Translations under genes and position numbers: made by a program
Part shown: positions 8,588-16,613 of the stretch, one piece after another
How the letters are laid out: each line of letters begins with the position of its first letter
Position numbering within the stretch: position 1 is the first letter of the stretch
Notes under the pieces: generated by a model
Told to the model about the DNA's origin: nothing
Databases searched by the model: none
What the model saw: only the letters and a program-made list of their open reading frames with translations
Assembly (NCBI GenBank): GCA_934590325.1
Contig: CAKTOW010000002.1
Span: forward strand, 1 to 64,000
Length of the DNA stretch: 64,000 nucleotides
Direction: 5' to 3'
Source: an uncultured Oscillospiraceae bacterium
GTDB taxonomy: Bacteria; Bacillota; Clostridia; Oscillospirales; Oscillospiraceae

Positions 8588-8758
8588 GTCAATAGAGGCG
8601 CGGAGAGCAGGGTACTTCATCCTTGGGGTCAGACCCCCGTAACAGGTGAGGGAAGGGGCTTTCCGCCGAAGGGACCGGACGAGTCTGAGCGTACGGTTCC
8701 TGGCAGCGCGGTGTAAGCGGCGTTGCTGTCATGTAGTGATACATGGAGCGCTATTGGT
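8588..8758 (+). promoter_or_regulatory. Lysine riboswitch (L box), predicted ON type
   Basis: The leader carries hallmarks of the lysine aptamer: AATAGAGGCGC at 8591-8601, GGAAGGGGCTTTCCGCCGAAG at 8651-8671, CTGGC at 8700-8704 and GCTGTCATG at 8725-8733. P1 pairs CAATAG (8590-8595) with CTATTG (8751-8756), extended by two wobble pairs. The 3' strand of P1 (8751-8758) is also the 5' arm of the terminator at 8748-8786. Lysine-stabilised P1 would therefore prevent termination. The aptamer identity is clear by eye; the ON direction is inferred from the pairing. Confidence 0.9.
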
Positions 8759-8786
8759 CAACGACCTTGACCGATAGTGCTTTTTT
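8748..8786 (+). terminator. Riboswitch-controlled terminator
   Basis: Arms 8748-8761 and 8767-8780 (14 bp, two wobbles) with loop CGACC, followed by six T (8781-8786). Mutually exclusive with P1 of the lysine aptamer. Confidence 0.85.
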
Positions 8787-8861
8787 CATACCCAAAAAAA
8801 GTACCGAGGCCAGCTCTGGTATTTGGAATGCACGTCCAAAATTTTGAAGGAGGAAAAACTT

Positions 8862-9263
8862 ATGGAAAAGATGACATCTCTGCTTCGCCTGCGCATGAGC
8901 GCGAAGGACGCCCACTACGGCGGCAACCTGGTGGACGGCGCCCACATGGTGCACCTGTTCGGCGACGTGGCCACCGAGCTGCTGATCAAGTGCGACGGCG
9001 ACGAGGGCCTGTTCTGTGCCTACGACAACGTGGAGTTCCTGGCGCCCGTCTACGCCGGCGACTACATCGAGGCCTACGGCGAGATCGAGAAGATCGGCAA
9101 CACCTCCCGTACCATGAAGTTCGAGGCCCGTAAGGTCATTGTCTCCCGCCCCGACATCAGTGCTTCCGCCGCTGACGTTCTGGCCGAGCCCGTGGTGGTC
9201 TGCCGCGCTCACGGCACCTGCGTCACCCCCAAGGACTGCCAGCGCAACAAGATCGAGAAGTAA
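8862..9263 (+). CDS. kal: 3-aminobutyryl-CoA ammonia-lyase
   Basis: Removes ammonia from L-3-aminobutyryl-CoA to give crotonyl-CoA in lysine fermentation. 133 residues with a hot-dog-fold composition; recognisable segments are [17 protein letters not shown] (about residues 14-30) and [18 protein letters not shown] in the middle. The start at 8862 is chosen because AAGGAGG lies 8 bp upstream; earlier in-frame starts fall in the leader without a ribosome site. First gene of the operon behind the riboswitch, 12 bp before kce. The small size alone would fit other thioesterase-fold proteins; the neighbours settle the call. Confidence 0.93.
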   Translation: MEKMTSLLRLRMSAKDAHYGGNLVDGAHMVHLFGDVATELLIKCDGDEGLFCAYDNVEFLAPVYAGDYIEAYGEIEKIGNTSRTMKFEARKVIVSRPDISASAADVLAEPVVVCRAHGTCVTPKDCQRNKIEK

Positions 9264-9275
9264 GGGAGCGTAACG

Positions 9276-10103
9276 ATGGAAAAGCTCATTATTACCGCCG
9301 CCATCTGCGGCGCTGAGGTCACTAAGGCCTCCAACCCCGCCGTTCCTTACACCGTTGAGGAGATGGTGCGCGAGGCGAAGTCCGCCTACGAGGCCGGTGC
9401 CGCCATTCTGCACATCCACGTCCGCAACGACGACGGTACCCCCACCCAGGATCGCGAGCGTTTCCGCGTGGTGATGGATGCCATCCGCAAGGAGCTGCCC
9501 GATGTCATCATGATCCCCTCCACCGGCGGCGCCACCGGCATGAGCCCCGAGGAGCGTCTGCAGCCCACCGAGCTGTTCCCCGAGATGGCCACCCTGGACT
9601 GCGGCACCTGCAACTTCGGCGACGAGATCTTCGACAACACCATGCCCACCATGCGCGCCTTCGGCAAGCGCATGCTGGCGAACAACATCAAGCCCGAGTA
9701 TGAGTGCTTCGAGATCGGCCATCTGGATACCATCCTGACCATGGCGAAGAAGGGCGAGGTTCCCGGTGCTCCCATGCAGTTCAACTTCGTGCTGGGCGTC
9801 AACGGCTGCACCCCCGCCACTATCCCCAACCTGTGCCATCTGGTGAGCCAGATCCCCGCCGGCTCCACCTGGACCGTCACCGGCGTGGGCAAGTCCGCCT
9901 GGACTATGGCGGCTGCCGGTATCGCCATGGGCGGTAACGTCCGCGTGGGCTTCGAGGATAACGTCTATCTGGGCAAGGGTCAGAAGGCCGCTTCCAACGG
10001 CGAGCTGGTGGCCAAGGTCGTCCGCATGGCGAAGGAGCTGGGCCGCGAGATCGCTACCTCTGCCGAGGCCCGTGAGATCCTGTCCCTCAAGCCCCTGAAG
10101 TAA
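9276..10103 (+). CDS. kce: 3-keto-5-aminohexanoate cleavage enzyme
   Basis: Condenses 3-keto-5-aminohexanoate with acetyl-CoA and cleaves it to 3-aminobutyryl-CoA and acetoacetate (BKACE family). 275 residues, one TIM barrel. Zn-binding HIH is at residues 46-48, and a further glutamate lies in GFEDN near residue 230. Other family segments are IPSTGGATG and NFVLGVNG. It sits between kal, which uses its product, and kdd, which makes its substrate. Confidence 0.95.
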   Translation: MEKLIITAAICGAEVTKASNPAVPYTVEEMVREAKSAYEAGAAILHIHVRNDDGTPTQDRERFRVVMDAIRKELPDVIMIPSTGGATGMSPEERLQPTELFPEMATLDCGTCNFGDEIFDNTMPTMRAFGKRMLANNIKPEYECFEIGHLDTILTMAKKGEVPGAPMQFNFVLGVNGCTPATIPNLCHLVSQIPAGSTWTVTGVGKSAWTMAAAGIAMGGNVRVGFEDNVYLGKGQKAASNGELVAKVVRMAKELGREIATSAEAREILSLKPLK

Positions 10104-10148
10104 CACACAAGAAAGAATCATATAAATATTTTTAGGAGGAAATTCAAA

Positions 10149-11201
10149 ATGGCTGAACTGAAAGGCAACAAGTACGGTACCCACCGCGTTATCGAGCCCA
10201 AGGGCGTTCTGACCCAGGCTGCGTGGAAGATCGACAACGACATGAGCAAGGTCTATTCCAACGAGATCGTCTGCGATGTCACCTCCCTGAACATCGACTC
10301 CGCTTCCTTCACCCAGATCTCCGAGGCCTGCGGCGGCGACGAGAAGAAGATCGGCGAAATGATCCTGGGCATCGTCGCTGAGCGCGGCAAGCAGCAGAAT
10401 CCCGTCACCGGTTCCGGCGGTATGTTCAAGGGCGTCGTCGCTCACATCGGCGAGGACCTGAAGAAGAAGCCCGGCTTCGACCTGAAGGAAGGCGACAAGA
10501 TCGTCTCCCTGGTGTCCCTGTCCATGACCCCGCTGAAGATCGAGAAGATCCTGGCCATCCACAAGGATATCGACCGCGTTGACATCGTCGGCAAGGCCAT
10601 CCTGTTCGAGTCCGCTCTGTACTGCAAGATGCCCGAGGATATGTCCGAGCCTCTGGCCCTGGCCGCTCTGGACGTGGCCGGCGCTCCCGCTCAGGCCCGC
10701 AAGCTGCCTCACGAGGGCGACAGCGTCCTGATCCTGGGCGCCAACGGCAAGTCCGGCGTTCTGTGCGGCTGGGAGGCCATGAAGAAGGTCGGCCCCAAGG
10801 GCAAGGTCGTGGGCGTCGTCCGCAACCCCAAGCAGGTTCCCGGTCTGATGGAGCTGGGCGTGTACACCGACGTTATCGTCGCCGACTGCACCAAGCCCGT
10901 TGAGGTCATGGAGGCTGCTCTGGCTGTCAACGATGGCAAGGAGTACGATCTGTCCATCTGCTGCGTGAACATCGAGTCCTGCGAGATGTCCGCCATCCTG
11001 CCCGTCCGCGACGACGGCATGGTGTACTTCTTCTCCATGGCCACCTCCTTCACCAAGGCTGCTCTGGGTGCTGAGGGTATCGGCAAGGATGTCACCATGA
11101 TCATCGGCAACGGCTACACCAAGAACCACGCCAACATCACTCTGGACGTGCTGCGCGAGAACCCCAAGCTGCGTAAGCTGTTCGACGAGAAGTACTGCTA
11201 A
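10149..11201 (+). CDS. kdd: 3,5-diaminohexanoate dehydrogenase
   Basis: Oxidatively deaminates L-erythro-3,5-diaminohexanoate to 3-keto-5-aminohexanoate with NAD(P)+. 350 residues. The nucleotide-binding glycine-rich loop is VLILGANGKSG at about residues 194-204, and a conserved N-terminal segment begins KGNKYGTHRVIEPKG. The ribosome site is AGGAGGA, 8 bp before the ATG. A strong hairpin without a T-run follows (11217-11248) before kamA, so expression of the two parts of the operon may differ. Confidence 0.94.
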   Translation: MAELKGNKYGTHRVIEPKGVLTQAAWKIDNDMSKVYSNEIVCDVTSLNIDSASFTQISEACGGDEKKIGEMILGIVAERGKQQNPVTGSGGMFKGVVAHIGEDLKKKPGFDLKEGDKIVSLVSLSMTPLKIEKILAIHKDIDRVDIVGKAILFESALYCKMPEDMSEPLALAALDVAGAPAQARKLPHEGDSVLILGANGKSGVLCGWEAMKKVGPKGKVVGVVRNPKQVPGLMELGVYTDVIVADCTKPVEVMEAALAVNDGKEYDLSICCVNIESCEMSAILPVRDDGMVYFFSMATSFTKAALGAEGIGKDVTMIIGNGYTKNHANITLDVLRENPKLRKLFDEKYC

Positions 11202-11216
11202 ACGAAACTGACCGAA

Positions 11217-11248
11217 GCTGGGCGTCCCCTTCGGGGGACTCCCAGCCT
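11217..11248 (+). other. Strong intercistronic hairpin between kdd and kamA
   Basis: GCTGGG, GTCCCC, a TTCG tetraloop, then GGGGAC and CCCAGC: a 12-bp stem with one mismatched pair. The UUCG-type loop makes it very stable. No T-run follows, so it is a stabiliser or weak attenuator rather than a clean terminator. Confidence 0.7.
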
Positions 11249-11289
11249 TTGGCGTACCTTATTACTGATTTTGTGAAGGAGAATTGAAC

Positions 11290-12540
11290 ATGAAGACTCG
11301 TAACGGTTTGTTCGCCGACGTTCCCGAGAATCTGTGGAATGACTGGCATTGGCAGGTCCAGAACCGCGCTGAGACAGTTGAGGATCTGAAGAAGTACATG
11401 ACCCTGACCCCCGACGAGGAAGCCGGCGTTGCCAAGACTCTGGGCAAGCTGCGCATGGCCGTCACCCCCTACTATCTGTCCCTGATCGATCTGAACGATC
11501 CGTTTGATCCCATCCGCAAGATGGCTATCCCCCGCGCCGAGGAGCTGGAGTATGCCGATTATGAGGATGCCGATCCTCTGCACGAGGACACCGATTCTCC
11601 CACCCCCGGCCTGACGCACCGCTATCCCGACCGCGTGCTGCTGCTGATCACCGACCAGTGCTCCATGTACTGCCGTCACTGCACCCGTCGCCGCTTTGCC
11701 GGTCAGAACGACTGCGAAGTGCCCATGCAGCAGATCGACAAGTGCATCGACTATGTGGCCGCTCACCCCGAGGTTCGTGACGTTCTGCTGTCCGGCGGTG
11801 ACTCCCTGATGGTCGAGGACGAGACCTTGGAGTACATCATCAAGCGCGTGCGCGCCATCCCCCACGTGGAGATCGTGCGTCTGGGCTCCCGTACTCCCGT
11901 TGTGTGTCCGCAGCGTATCACCCCCGAGCTGTGCGCCATGCTGAAGAAGTACCACCCCGTGTGGCTGAACACCCACTTCAACACCCCCAAGGAGTTCACT
12001 CCCGAAGCCGCCAAGGCCTGCGCCATGCTGGCTGACGCCGGTATCCCCCTGGGCAACCAGTCCGTGCTGCTGGCCGGCGTGAACGATTGCTCTCACGTGA
12101 TGATGGAGCTGGTCCACGGTCTGGTCAAGATGCGTGTCCGCCCCTACTACATCTATGCCTGCGATCCTTCCCTGGGTCTGAGCCACTTCCGTACTCCCGT
12201 GTCCAAGGGCATCGAGATCATGGAAGCTCTGCGCGGCCATACCTCCGGCTACTGCATCCCCACCTTCGTGGTGGACGCTCCCGGCGGCGGCGGCAAGACT
12301 CCCGTTATGCCCAACTATCTGATCTCCGAGACTCCCCGCAAGGTCATCCTGCGTAACTTCGAGGGCGTCATCACCTCCTACACCCAGCCTGAGCACTACG
12401 TCCAGAACTGCCACTGCGATGTCTGCACCGGCAAGAAGAAGGTGGAGAAGACCGGCGTGGCATGGGTCGCCGAGGGCACCAAGCAGCGTTATCTGGAGCC
12501 CACCAAGCTGCTGCGTAACGAGCGTCACGTCAAGAAGTAA
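11290..12540 (+). CDS. kamA: Lysine 2,3-aminomutase
   Basis: Radical-SAM, PLP-dependent enzyme converting L-lysine to L-beta-lysine, the first step of lysine fermentation. 416 residues. The radical-SAM cluster motif is CSMYCRHC with Cys124, Cys128 and Cys131. Later landmarks are VLLSGGDSL, LGSRTPVVCPQRI and the Zn-type cysteines NCHCDVC near the C-terminus. The ATG at 11290 is preferred over an in-frame TTG two codons earlier because GAAGGAG is 8 bp before the ATG. 15 bp before kamD. Confidence 0.96.
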   Translation: MKTRNGLFADVPENLWNDWHWQVQNRAETVEDLKKYMTLTPDEEAGVAKTLGKLRMAVTPYYLSLIDLNDPFDPIRKMAIPRAEELEYADYEDADPLHEDTDSPTPGLTHRYPDRVLLLITDQCSMYCRHCTRRRFAGQNDCEVPMQQIDKCIDYVAAHPEVRDVLLSGGDSLMVEDETLEYIIKRVRAIPHVEIVRLGSRTPVVCPQRITPELCAMLKKYHPVWLNTHFNTPKEFTPEAAKACAMLADAGIPLGNQSVLLAGVNDCSHVMMELVHGLVKMRVRPYYIYACDPSLGLSHFRTPVSKGIEIMEALRGHTSGYCIPTFVVDAPGGGGKTPVMPNYLISETPRKVILRNFEGVITSYTQPEHYVQNCHCDVCTGKKKVEKTGVAWVAEGTKQRYLEPTKLLRNERHVKK

Positions 12541-12555
12541 GAGAGAGGGAAAACT

Positions 12556-14115
12556 ATGGAAAGCAAACTCGGCTTGAATTTTGAGCTGGTCGACCGTGCC
12601 CGTGCCTCCGCCGCCAAGATCGCGGACGACACCCAGCATTTCATCGACCAGCACACCACCGTCACGGTGGAGCGCGCTGTTTGCCGTCTGCTGGGTATCG
12701 ATGGCGTCAACGATATGGACGTTCCTCTGCCCAACGTGGTGGTCGATCACCTGATGGCAAACTCCCTGCTGCCCGTCGGTGCTGCGTGGACCATCGGCAA
12801 CGCCATGGTGGAGACCGGCAAGGATCCCCAGGGCGTGGCGGAGGCAGTCAACAGCGGCGAGCTGGATCTCGGCAAGATCCCCGCCCACTCCGATGCGGAG
12901 ATCCGCGCGGCGATCACCCCCGTGGTGAACGCCACCGTGGCGCGCATCAACAAGAACGTCGCCAAGCGCAACTCCTACCTGAAGGAGTGGGGCGACAAGG
13001 AAGGTCCCTACCTGTACATCATCGTGGCCACCGGTAATATCTACGAGGATATTACCCAGGCGAAGGCCGGTGCCAAGCAGGGTGCCGACATCATCGCCGT
13101 TATCCGTACCACCGGTCAGTCCCTGCTGGACTACGTGCCCTACGGTGCCACCACCGAGGGCTTCGGCGGTACCTACGCCACCCAGGAGAACTTCCGCCTC
13201 ATGCGCGCCGCGCTGGACGAGGTGGGCGAGGAGCAGCACCGCTACATCCGGCTGTGCAACTACTGCTCCGGCCTGTGCATGCCCGAGATCGCCGCTATGG
13301 GTGCTCTGGAGCGTCTGGACGTCATGCTGAACGACGCTCTGTACGGCATCCTGTTCCGCGACATCAATATGCAGCGCACCATCGTTGACCAGTATTTCTC
13401 CCGCGTCATCAACGGCTATGCTGGCGTCATCATCAACACCGGTGAGGATAACTACCTGACCACAGACGACGCCATCACCGCCGCCCACACCGTTCTGGCC
13501 TCCCAGTTCATCAACGAGGCGTTCGCCAGAACCGCCGGTATGCGCGAGGAGCAGATGGGTCTGGGTCACGCCTTCGAGATGGATCCCGCCGTGGAGGACA
13601 CCTTCCTCTACGAGCTGGCGCAGGCGCAGATGGCACGCGAGATCTTCCCCAACGCGCCTCTGAAGTACATGCCTCCCACGAAGTTCATGACCGGCAACAT
13701 CTTCCGCGGTCACATTCAGGACGCCCTGTTCAACATGGTGACCATCCTGACCAACCAGAAGCTGTGCCTGCTGGGTATGATGACCGAGGCGATCCACACC
13801 CCGTTCATGTCCGACCGCGCCCTCTCCATCGAGAACGCGCAGTACATCTTCCGCACCATGAAGGACCTGGGCGACGAGCTGACCTACAAAGAGGGCGGCA
13901 TCATCCGCACCCGTGCCAACGAGGTGCTGACCAAGGCCACCGACCTGCTGGCCGAGATCGAGAAGCTGGGCCTGTTCACCACCATCGAGAAGGGCATCTT
14001 CGCCGACGTGAAGCGCCCCAAGGATGGCGGCAAGGGCCTGGCCGGCGTCGTGGTCAAGGACGACAAATACTTCAATCCGTTCATTGAAGTCATGAAAGGC
14101 AAGGTGGGAGCATGA
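12556..14115 (+). CDS. kamD: Beta-lysine 5,6-aminomutase alpha subunit
   Basis: Catalytic subunit of the adenosylcobalamin- and PLP-dependent mutase that turns L-beta-lysine into 3,5-diaminohexanoate. 519 residues, the usual length, starting MESKLGLNFELVDRAR. It carries the barrel segments NYCSGLCMPEIAAMGALE and GEDNYLTTDD that are typical of the family. Its stop overlaps the kamE start (ATGA), which indicates translational coupling of the two subunits. Confidence 0.95.
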   Translation: MESKLGLNFELVDRARASAAKIADDTQHFIDQHTTVTVERAVCRLLGIDGVNDMDVPLPNVVVDHLMANSLLPVGAAWTIGNAMVETGKDPQGVAEAVNSGELDLGKIPAHSDAEIRAAITPVVNATVARINKNVAKRNSYLKEWGDKEGPYLYIIVATGNIYEDITQAKAGAKQGADIIAVIRTTGQSLLDYVPYGATTEGFGGTYATQENFRLMRAALDEVGEEQHRYIRLCNYCSGLCMPEIAAMGALERLDVMLNDALYGILFRDINMQRTIVDQYFSRVINGYAGVIINTGEDNYLTTDDAITAAHTVLASQFINEAFARTAGMREEQMGLGHAFEMDPAVEDTFLYELAQAQMAREIFPNAPLKYMPPTKFMTGNIFRGHIQDALFNMVTILTNQKLCLLGMMTEAIHTPFMSDRALSIENAQYIFRTMKDLGDELTYKEGGIIRTRANEVLTKATDLLAEIEKLGLFTTIEKGIFADVKRPKDGGKGLAGVVVKDDKYFNPFIEVMKGKVGA

Positions 14116-14900
14116 GCAGCGGACTGTATAACACCCATAAGATCGATTTCGATACCACGCTGGATCTGACCCGCCTGAAGCCCTACGGCGACACCATGAA
14201 CGACGGTAAGGTGCAGACCAGCTTCACCCTGCCCGTCAAGGATGACGAGCGCGGTGAGGAGGCTGCCCGCCAGATCGCCAAGAAGATGGGTCTCGAGGAG
14301 CCCAATGTGGCCTATCACGCCGCGCTGGACAAGGAGTTCACCTTCTATGTGGTCTACGGCAGCTGCGTCCACTCCGTGAACTATGAGGACATCCACGTCA
14401 TCACCGTGGAGTCCGATGTCATGAGCATGGAGGACACCAACGAGTACATCAAGGAGCACATCGGCCGCAAGGTCGTCATGGTGGGTGCCTCCACCGGCAC
14501 CGACGCCCACACCGTGGGTATCGACGCCATTATGAACCGCAAGGGCTTCGCCGGCCACTACGGCCTGGAGCGCTACGAGATGATCGAGGCCTACAACCTG
14601 GGCTCTCAGGTCCCCAACGAGGACTTCATCAAGAAGGCTCTGGAGCTGAAGGCCGACGTGCTGCTGGTCTCCCAGACCGTTACCCAGAAGGATGTGCACA
14701 TCCAGAACCTGACCAACCTCATCGAGCTGCTGGAGGCCGAAGGTCTGCGCGACAAGTTCGTTGTCTGCTGCGGCGGTCCCCGTATCACCCATGAGCTGGC
14801 CAAGGAGCTGGGCTTTGACGCCGGTTTCGGCGCCGGCAAGTATGCCGACGACGTGGCGTCCTTCGCCGTGACCGAGATGGTCAAGCGCGGCATGAAGTAA
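14112..14900 (+). CDS. kamE: Beta-lysine 5,6-aminomutase beta subunit (B12-binding)
   Basis: Cobalamin-binding partner of KamD. 262 residues. The base-off B12 motif is DAHTVG, with Asp131, His133 and Gly136. Lys144 (in MNRKGF) falls at the number known for the PLP-binding lysine of the characterised enzyme. The C-terminal Rossmann part includes LLVSQTVTQKD and CCGGPRIT. Needs adenosylcobalamin; no B12 riboswitch is seen in this window. Confidence 0.96.
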   Translation: MSSGLYNTHKIDFDTTLDLTRLKPYGDTMNDGKVQTSFTLPVKDDERGEEAARQIAKKMGLEEPNVAYHAALDKEFTFYVVYGSCVHSVNYEDIHVITVESDVMSMEDTNEYIKEHIGRKVVMVGASTGTDAHTVGIDAIMNRKGFAGHYGLERYEMIEAYNLGSQVPNEDFIKKALELKADVLLVSQTVTQKDVHIQNLTNLIELLEAEGLRDKFVVCCGGPRITHELAKELGFDAGFGAGKYADDVASFAVTEMVKRGMK

Positions 14901-14906
14901 AACCTT

Positions 14907-14954
14907 ACAGCGCCACTGGGTCAACTGCATACGCAGCTGACCCAGTGTTGCTGT
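14907..14954 (+). other. Long hairpin between kamE and ctfA
   Basis: ACAGC/GCTGT (14907-14911, 14950-14954), CACTGGGTCA/TGACCCAGTG (14914-14923, 14938-14947) and CTGC/GCAG stack into one stem. The A-rich sequence after it has no T-run. It probably protects or separates the kam and ctf parts of the mRNA. Confidence 0.65.
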
Positions 14955-14978
14955 CATAAAAAAGTAGGAGGAACAGAA

Positions 14979-15671
14979 ATGGCAAAGAAACCTGTACTGA
15001 CTGCCAAGGAAGCGGCAGCCATGATCCCCGACGGCGCCACCATTATGTGCGGCGGCTTCCTGGCCTGCGGCCAGGCCCGTGCTATCGTCAAGGAGCTGGT
15101 GGCCCGCGGCACCAAGGATCTGACCCTCATCGCCAACGACATGGGCCGCGCTACCGGCCCCATGGGCGAGGAGTTCTTCGGCATTGCCGAGCTCATCCAC
15201 AACCACCAGGTCAAGCGCGTCATCGCCACCCACGTGGGCATGACCCCCGAGGTCGGCCAGCAGAACACCGAGGGCACCCTGGAGGTCAACCTGCTGCCCC
15301 AGGGCACTCTGGCCGAGTGCATCCGCGCCGCCGGCGCCGGTCTGGGCGGCGTCCTGACCCCCGTGGGCATCGACACCCTGGTGGAGGAGTCCCCCTTCTG
15401 CCTGGGCCGTCACACCGTGGACGGCAAGGACTACCTGCTGATGAAGCCCATCCACGCCGACTTCGCCCTGCTGGGCGCCTATAAGTGCGACGAGTACGGC
15501 AACTGCTGGTACAAGGGCACCATGCGCAACTTCAACGTTGTCATGGCCACCGCCGCTGACACCGTTATCGCTGAGTGCGAGTATATCGTTCCCGTGGGCG
15601 ATATTGAGCCGGAGAACGTCCATACCTACGGTATGTGCGTGAACTACATCGTGGAAGGAGACAGAAAGTAA
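14979..15671 (+). CDS. ctfA: Butyryl-CoA:acetoacetate CoA-transferase, alpha subunit
   Basis: Family I CoA-transferase A-type subunit (AtoD/CtfA). In lysine fermentation the enzyme transfers CoA from butyryl-CoA to the acetoacetate made by Kce, releasing butyrate. 230 residues with the A-subunit landmarks IPDGATIMCGGF (about residues 16-27) and LTPVGIDTLVEE. AGGAGGA is 8 bp before the ATG. The TAA stop shares one base with the ATG of ctfB. The atoD name is an alternative; the donor and acceptor are inferred from the pathway. Confidence 0.93.
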   Translation: MAKKPVLTAKEAAAMIPDGATIMCGGFLACGQARAIVKELVARGTKDLTLIANDMGRATGPMGEEFFGIAELIHNHQVKRVIATHVGMTPEVGQQNTEGTLEVNLLPQGTLAECIRAAGAGLGGVLTPVGIDTLVEESPFCLGRHTVDGKDYLLMKPIHADFALLGAYKCDEYGNCWYKGTMRNFNVVMATAADTVIAECEYIVPVGDIEPENVHTYGMCVNYIVEGDRK

Positions 15672-16339
15672 TGGAAAAGTCTGAGATCAAGGGCTTTATT
15701 GCCAAGCGCTGCGCCAAAGAGCTGAAAGATGGCGACGTCGTGAATCTGGGCATCGGTCTGCCCACCCTGATCCCCCACTACCTGCCCGAGGGCGTGGAGC
15801 TGATCATCCACGCTGAGCTGGGTATCGTCTCCGCAGGCAAGGCACCCAAGGAGGGCGACGAGAACTACGATCCGTACCACGTTGTGGACGCCGGCGGCAG
15901 CCCCGCCTCCGTGGCCTATGGCGGCGGCTTCATCGATTCCGCTTCCAACTTCGGTCTGATCCGCGGCGGCCACGTGGACGCCTGCTTCCTGGGCGCCCTG
16001 GAGGTGGACGCCGAGGGCAATCTGGCCAACTGGATCATTCCCGGCAAGAAGATGCCCGGTATGGGCGGCGCCATGGATCTGTGCGTGGGCGCTAAGCACT
16101 GCATCGTCTGCATGGAGCACACTGCCAAGGGCAACCCCAAGATCTTTGAGAAGTGCCGTCTGCCCCTGACCGCCTCTCACTGCGTCAACAAGATCATCAC
16201 CGAGATGTGCGTGTTCGAGGTCACCGACAAGGGTCTGCTGATGACCGAGATCAACCCCGAGTTCACCGTGGATCAGATCAAGGAAGCCACCGCCGCTCCC
16301 TTTGATGTGGCCATCGACCTCAAGAGCATGCTGGACTGA
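15671..16339 (+). CDS. ctfB: Butyryl-CoA:acetoacetate CoA-transferase, beta subunit
   Basis: B-type subunit of the CoA-transferase (AtoA/CtfB), which contributes the active-site glutamate, here probably the E of HAELGIVSAG near residue 50. 222 residues, with NLGIGLPTLIPHYLP near the N-terminus and the family end VDQIKEATAAPFDV. The start at 15671 overlaps the previous stop (TAATG) and has GGAG upstream; the longer frame reads into ctfA. Last gene of the operon. Butyryl-CoA dehydrogenase and Etf genes, needed for crotonyl-CoA to butyryl-CoA, are not in this window. Confidence 0.93.
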   Translation: MEKSEIKGFIAKRCAKELKDGDVVNLGIGLPTLIPHYLPEGVELIIHAELGIVSAGKAPKEGDENYDPYHVVDAGGSPASVAYGGGFIDSASNFGLIRGGHVDACFLGALEVDAEGNLANWIIPGKKMPGMGGAMDLCVGAKHCIVCMEHTAKGNPKIFEKCRLPLTASHCVNKIITEMCVFEVTDKGLLMTEINPEFTVDQIKEATAAPFDVAIDLKSMLD

Positions 16340-16359
16340 TCTGGCAGCTTAATAAAAAA

Positions 16360-16387
16360 GAAGTGCGCGGAGCGCACTTCTTTTTTT
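16360..16387 (+). terminator. Terminator of the lysine fermentation operon
   Basis: Nine-bp stem GAAGTGCGC/GCGCACTTC, loop GGA, then seven T. Upstream A and downstream T tracts extend the pairing. Confidence 0.95.
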
Positions 16388-16481
16388 ATGTAATGGGGAT
16401 ATTTTCCCCGTCAAATCCCCCAAAACCACCCATCCTGATTTGTCCAAAACGCAGAAAATCAAAGAATACGCCGGAAAACTA

Positions 16482-16509
16482 TGTACACCACCGGTTTTGG
16501 TGTTATAAT
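16482..16509 (+). promoter_or_regulatory. Promoter of the second surface protein
   Basis: TGTACA (16482-16487), 16-bp spacer, TATAAT (16504-16509) with an extended TGT in front. Confidence 0.68.
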
Positions 16510-16518
16510 CAGTCTATC

Positions 16519-16569
16519 CGCAGAGGTACCTCTGCGTTCGCGTTTTATTGTTCACCGCAATAAAACGCG
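16519..16569 (+). repeat. Two tandem dyads in the 5' leader of the second surface protein
   Basis: CGCAGAGGTACCTCTGCG (16519-16536) is a perfect 18-bp palindrome starting about +4 of the transcript. Two bases later, CGCGTTTTATTG (16539-16550) pairs perfectly with CAATAAAACGCG (16558-16569) across a 7-nt loop. They may be an operator, an mRNA-protecting 5' stem or an attenuator. Confidence 0.75.
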
Positions 16570-16613
16570 AGGGGGCTTGCGGAAATACTTAAAACAAGGG
16601 GAGAACTATACTT

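Noticed and set aside
8588..8786. Classical OFF-type lysine riboswitch
   Set aside because: In OFF types the P1 3' strand pairs into an antiterminator; here it is the terminator's own 5' arm, and no separate antiterminator was found.
8751..13797. Very long minus-strand frames (792 and 886 residues) across the lysine operon
   Set aside because: Antisense shadows of kal, kce, kdd, kamA and kamD; no ribosome sites and no recognisable domain.
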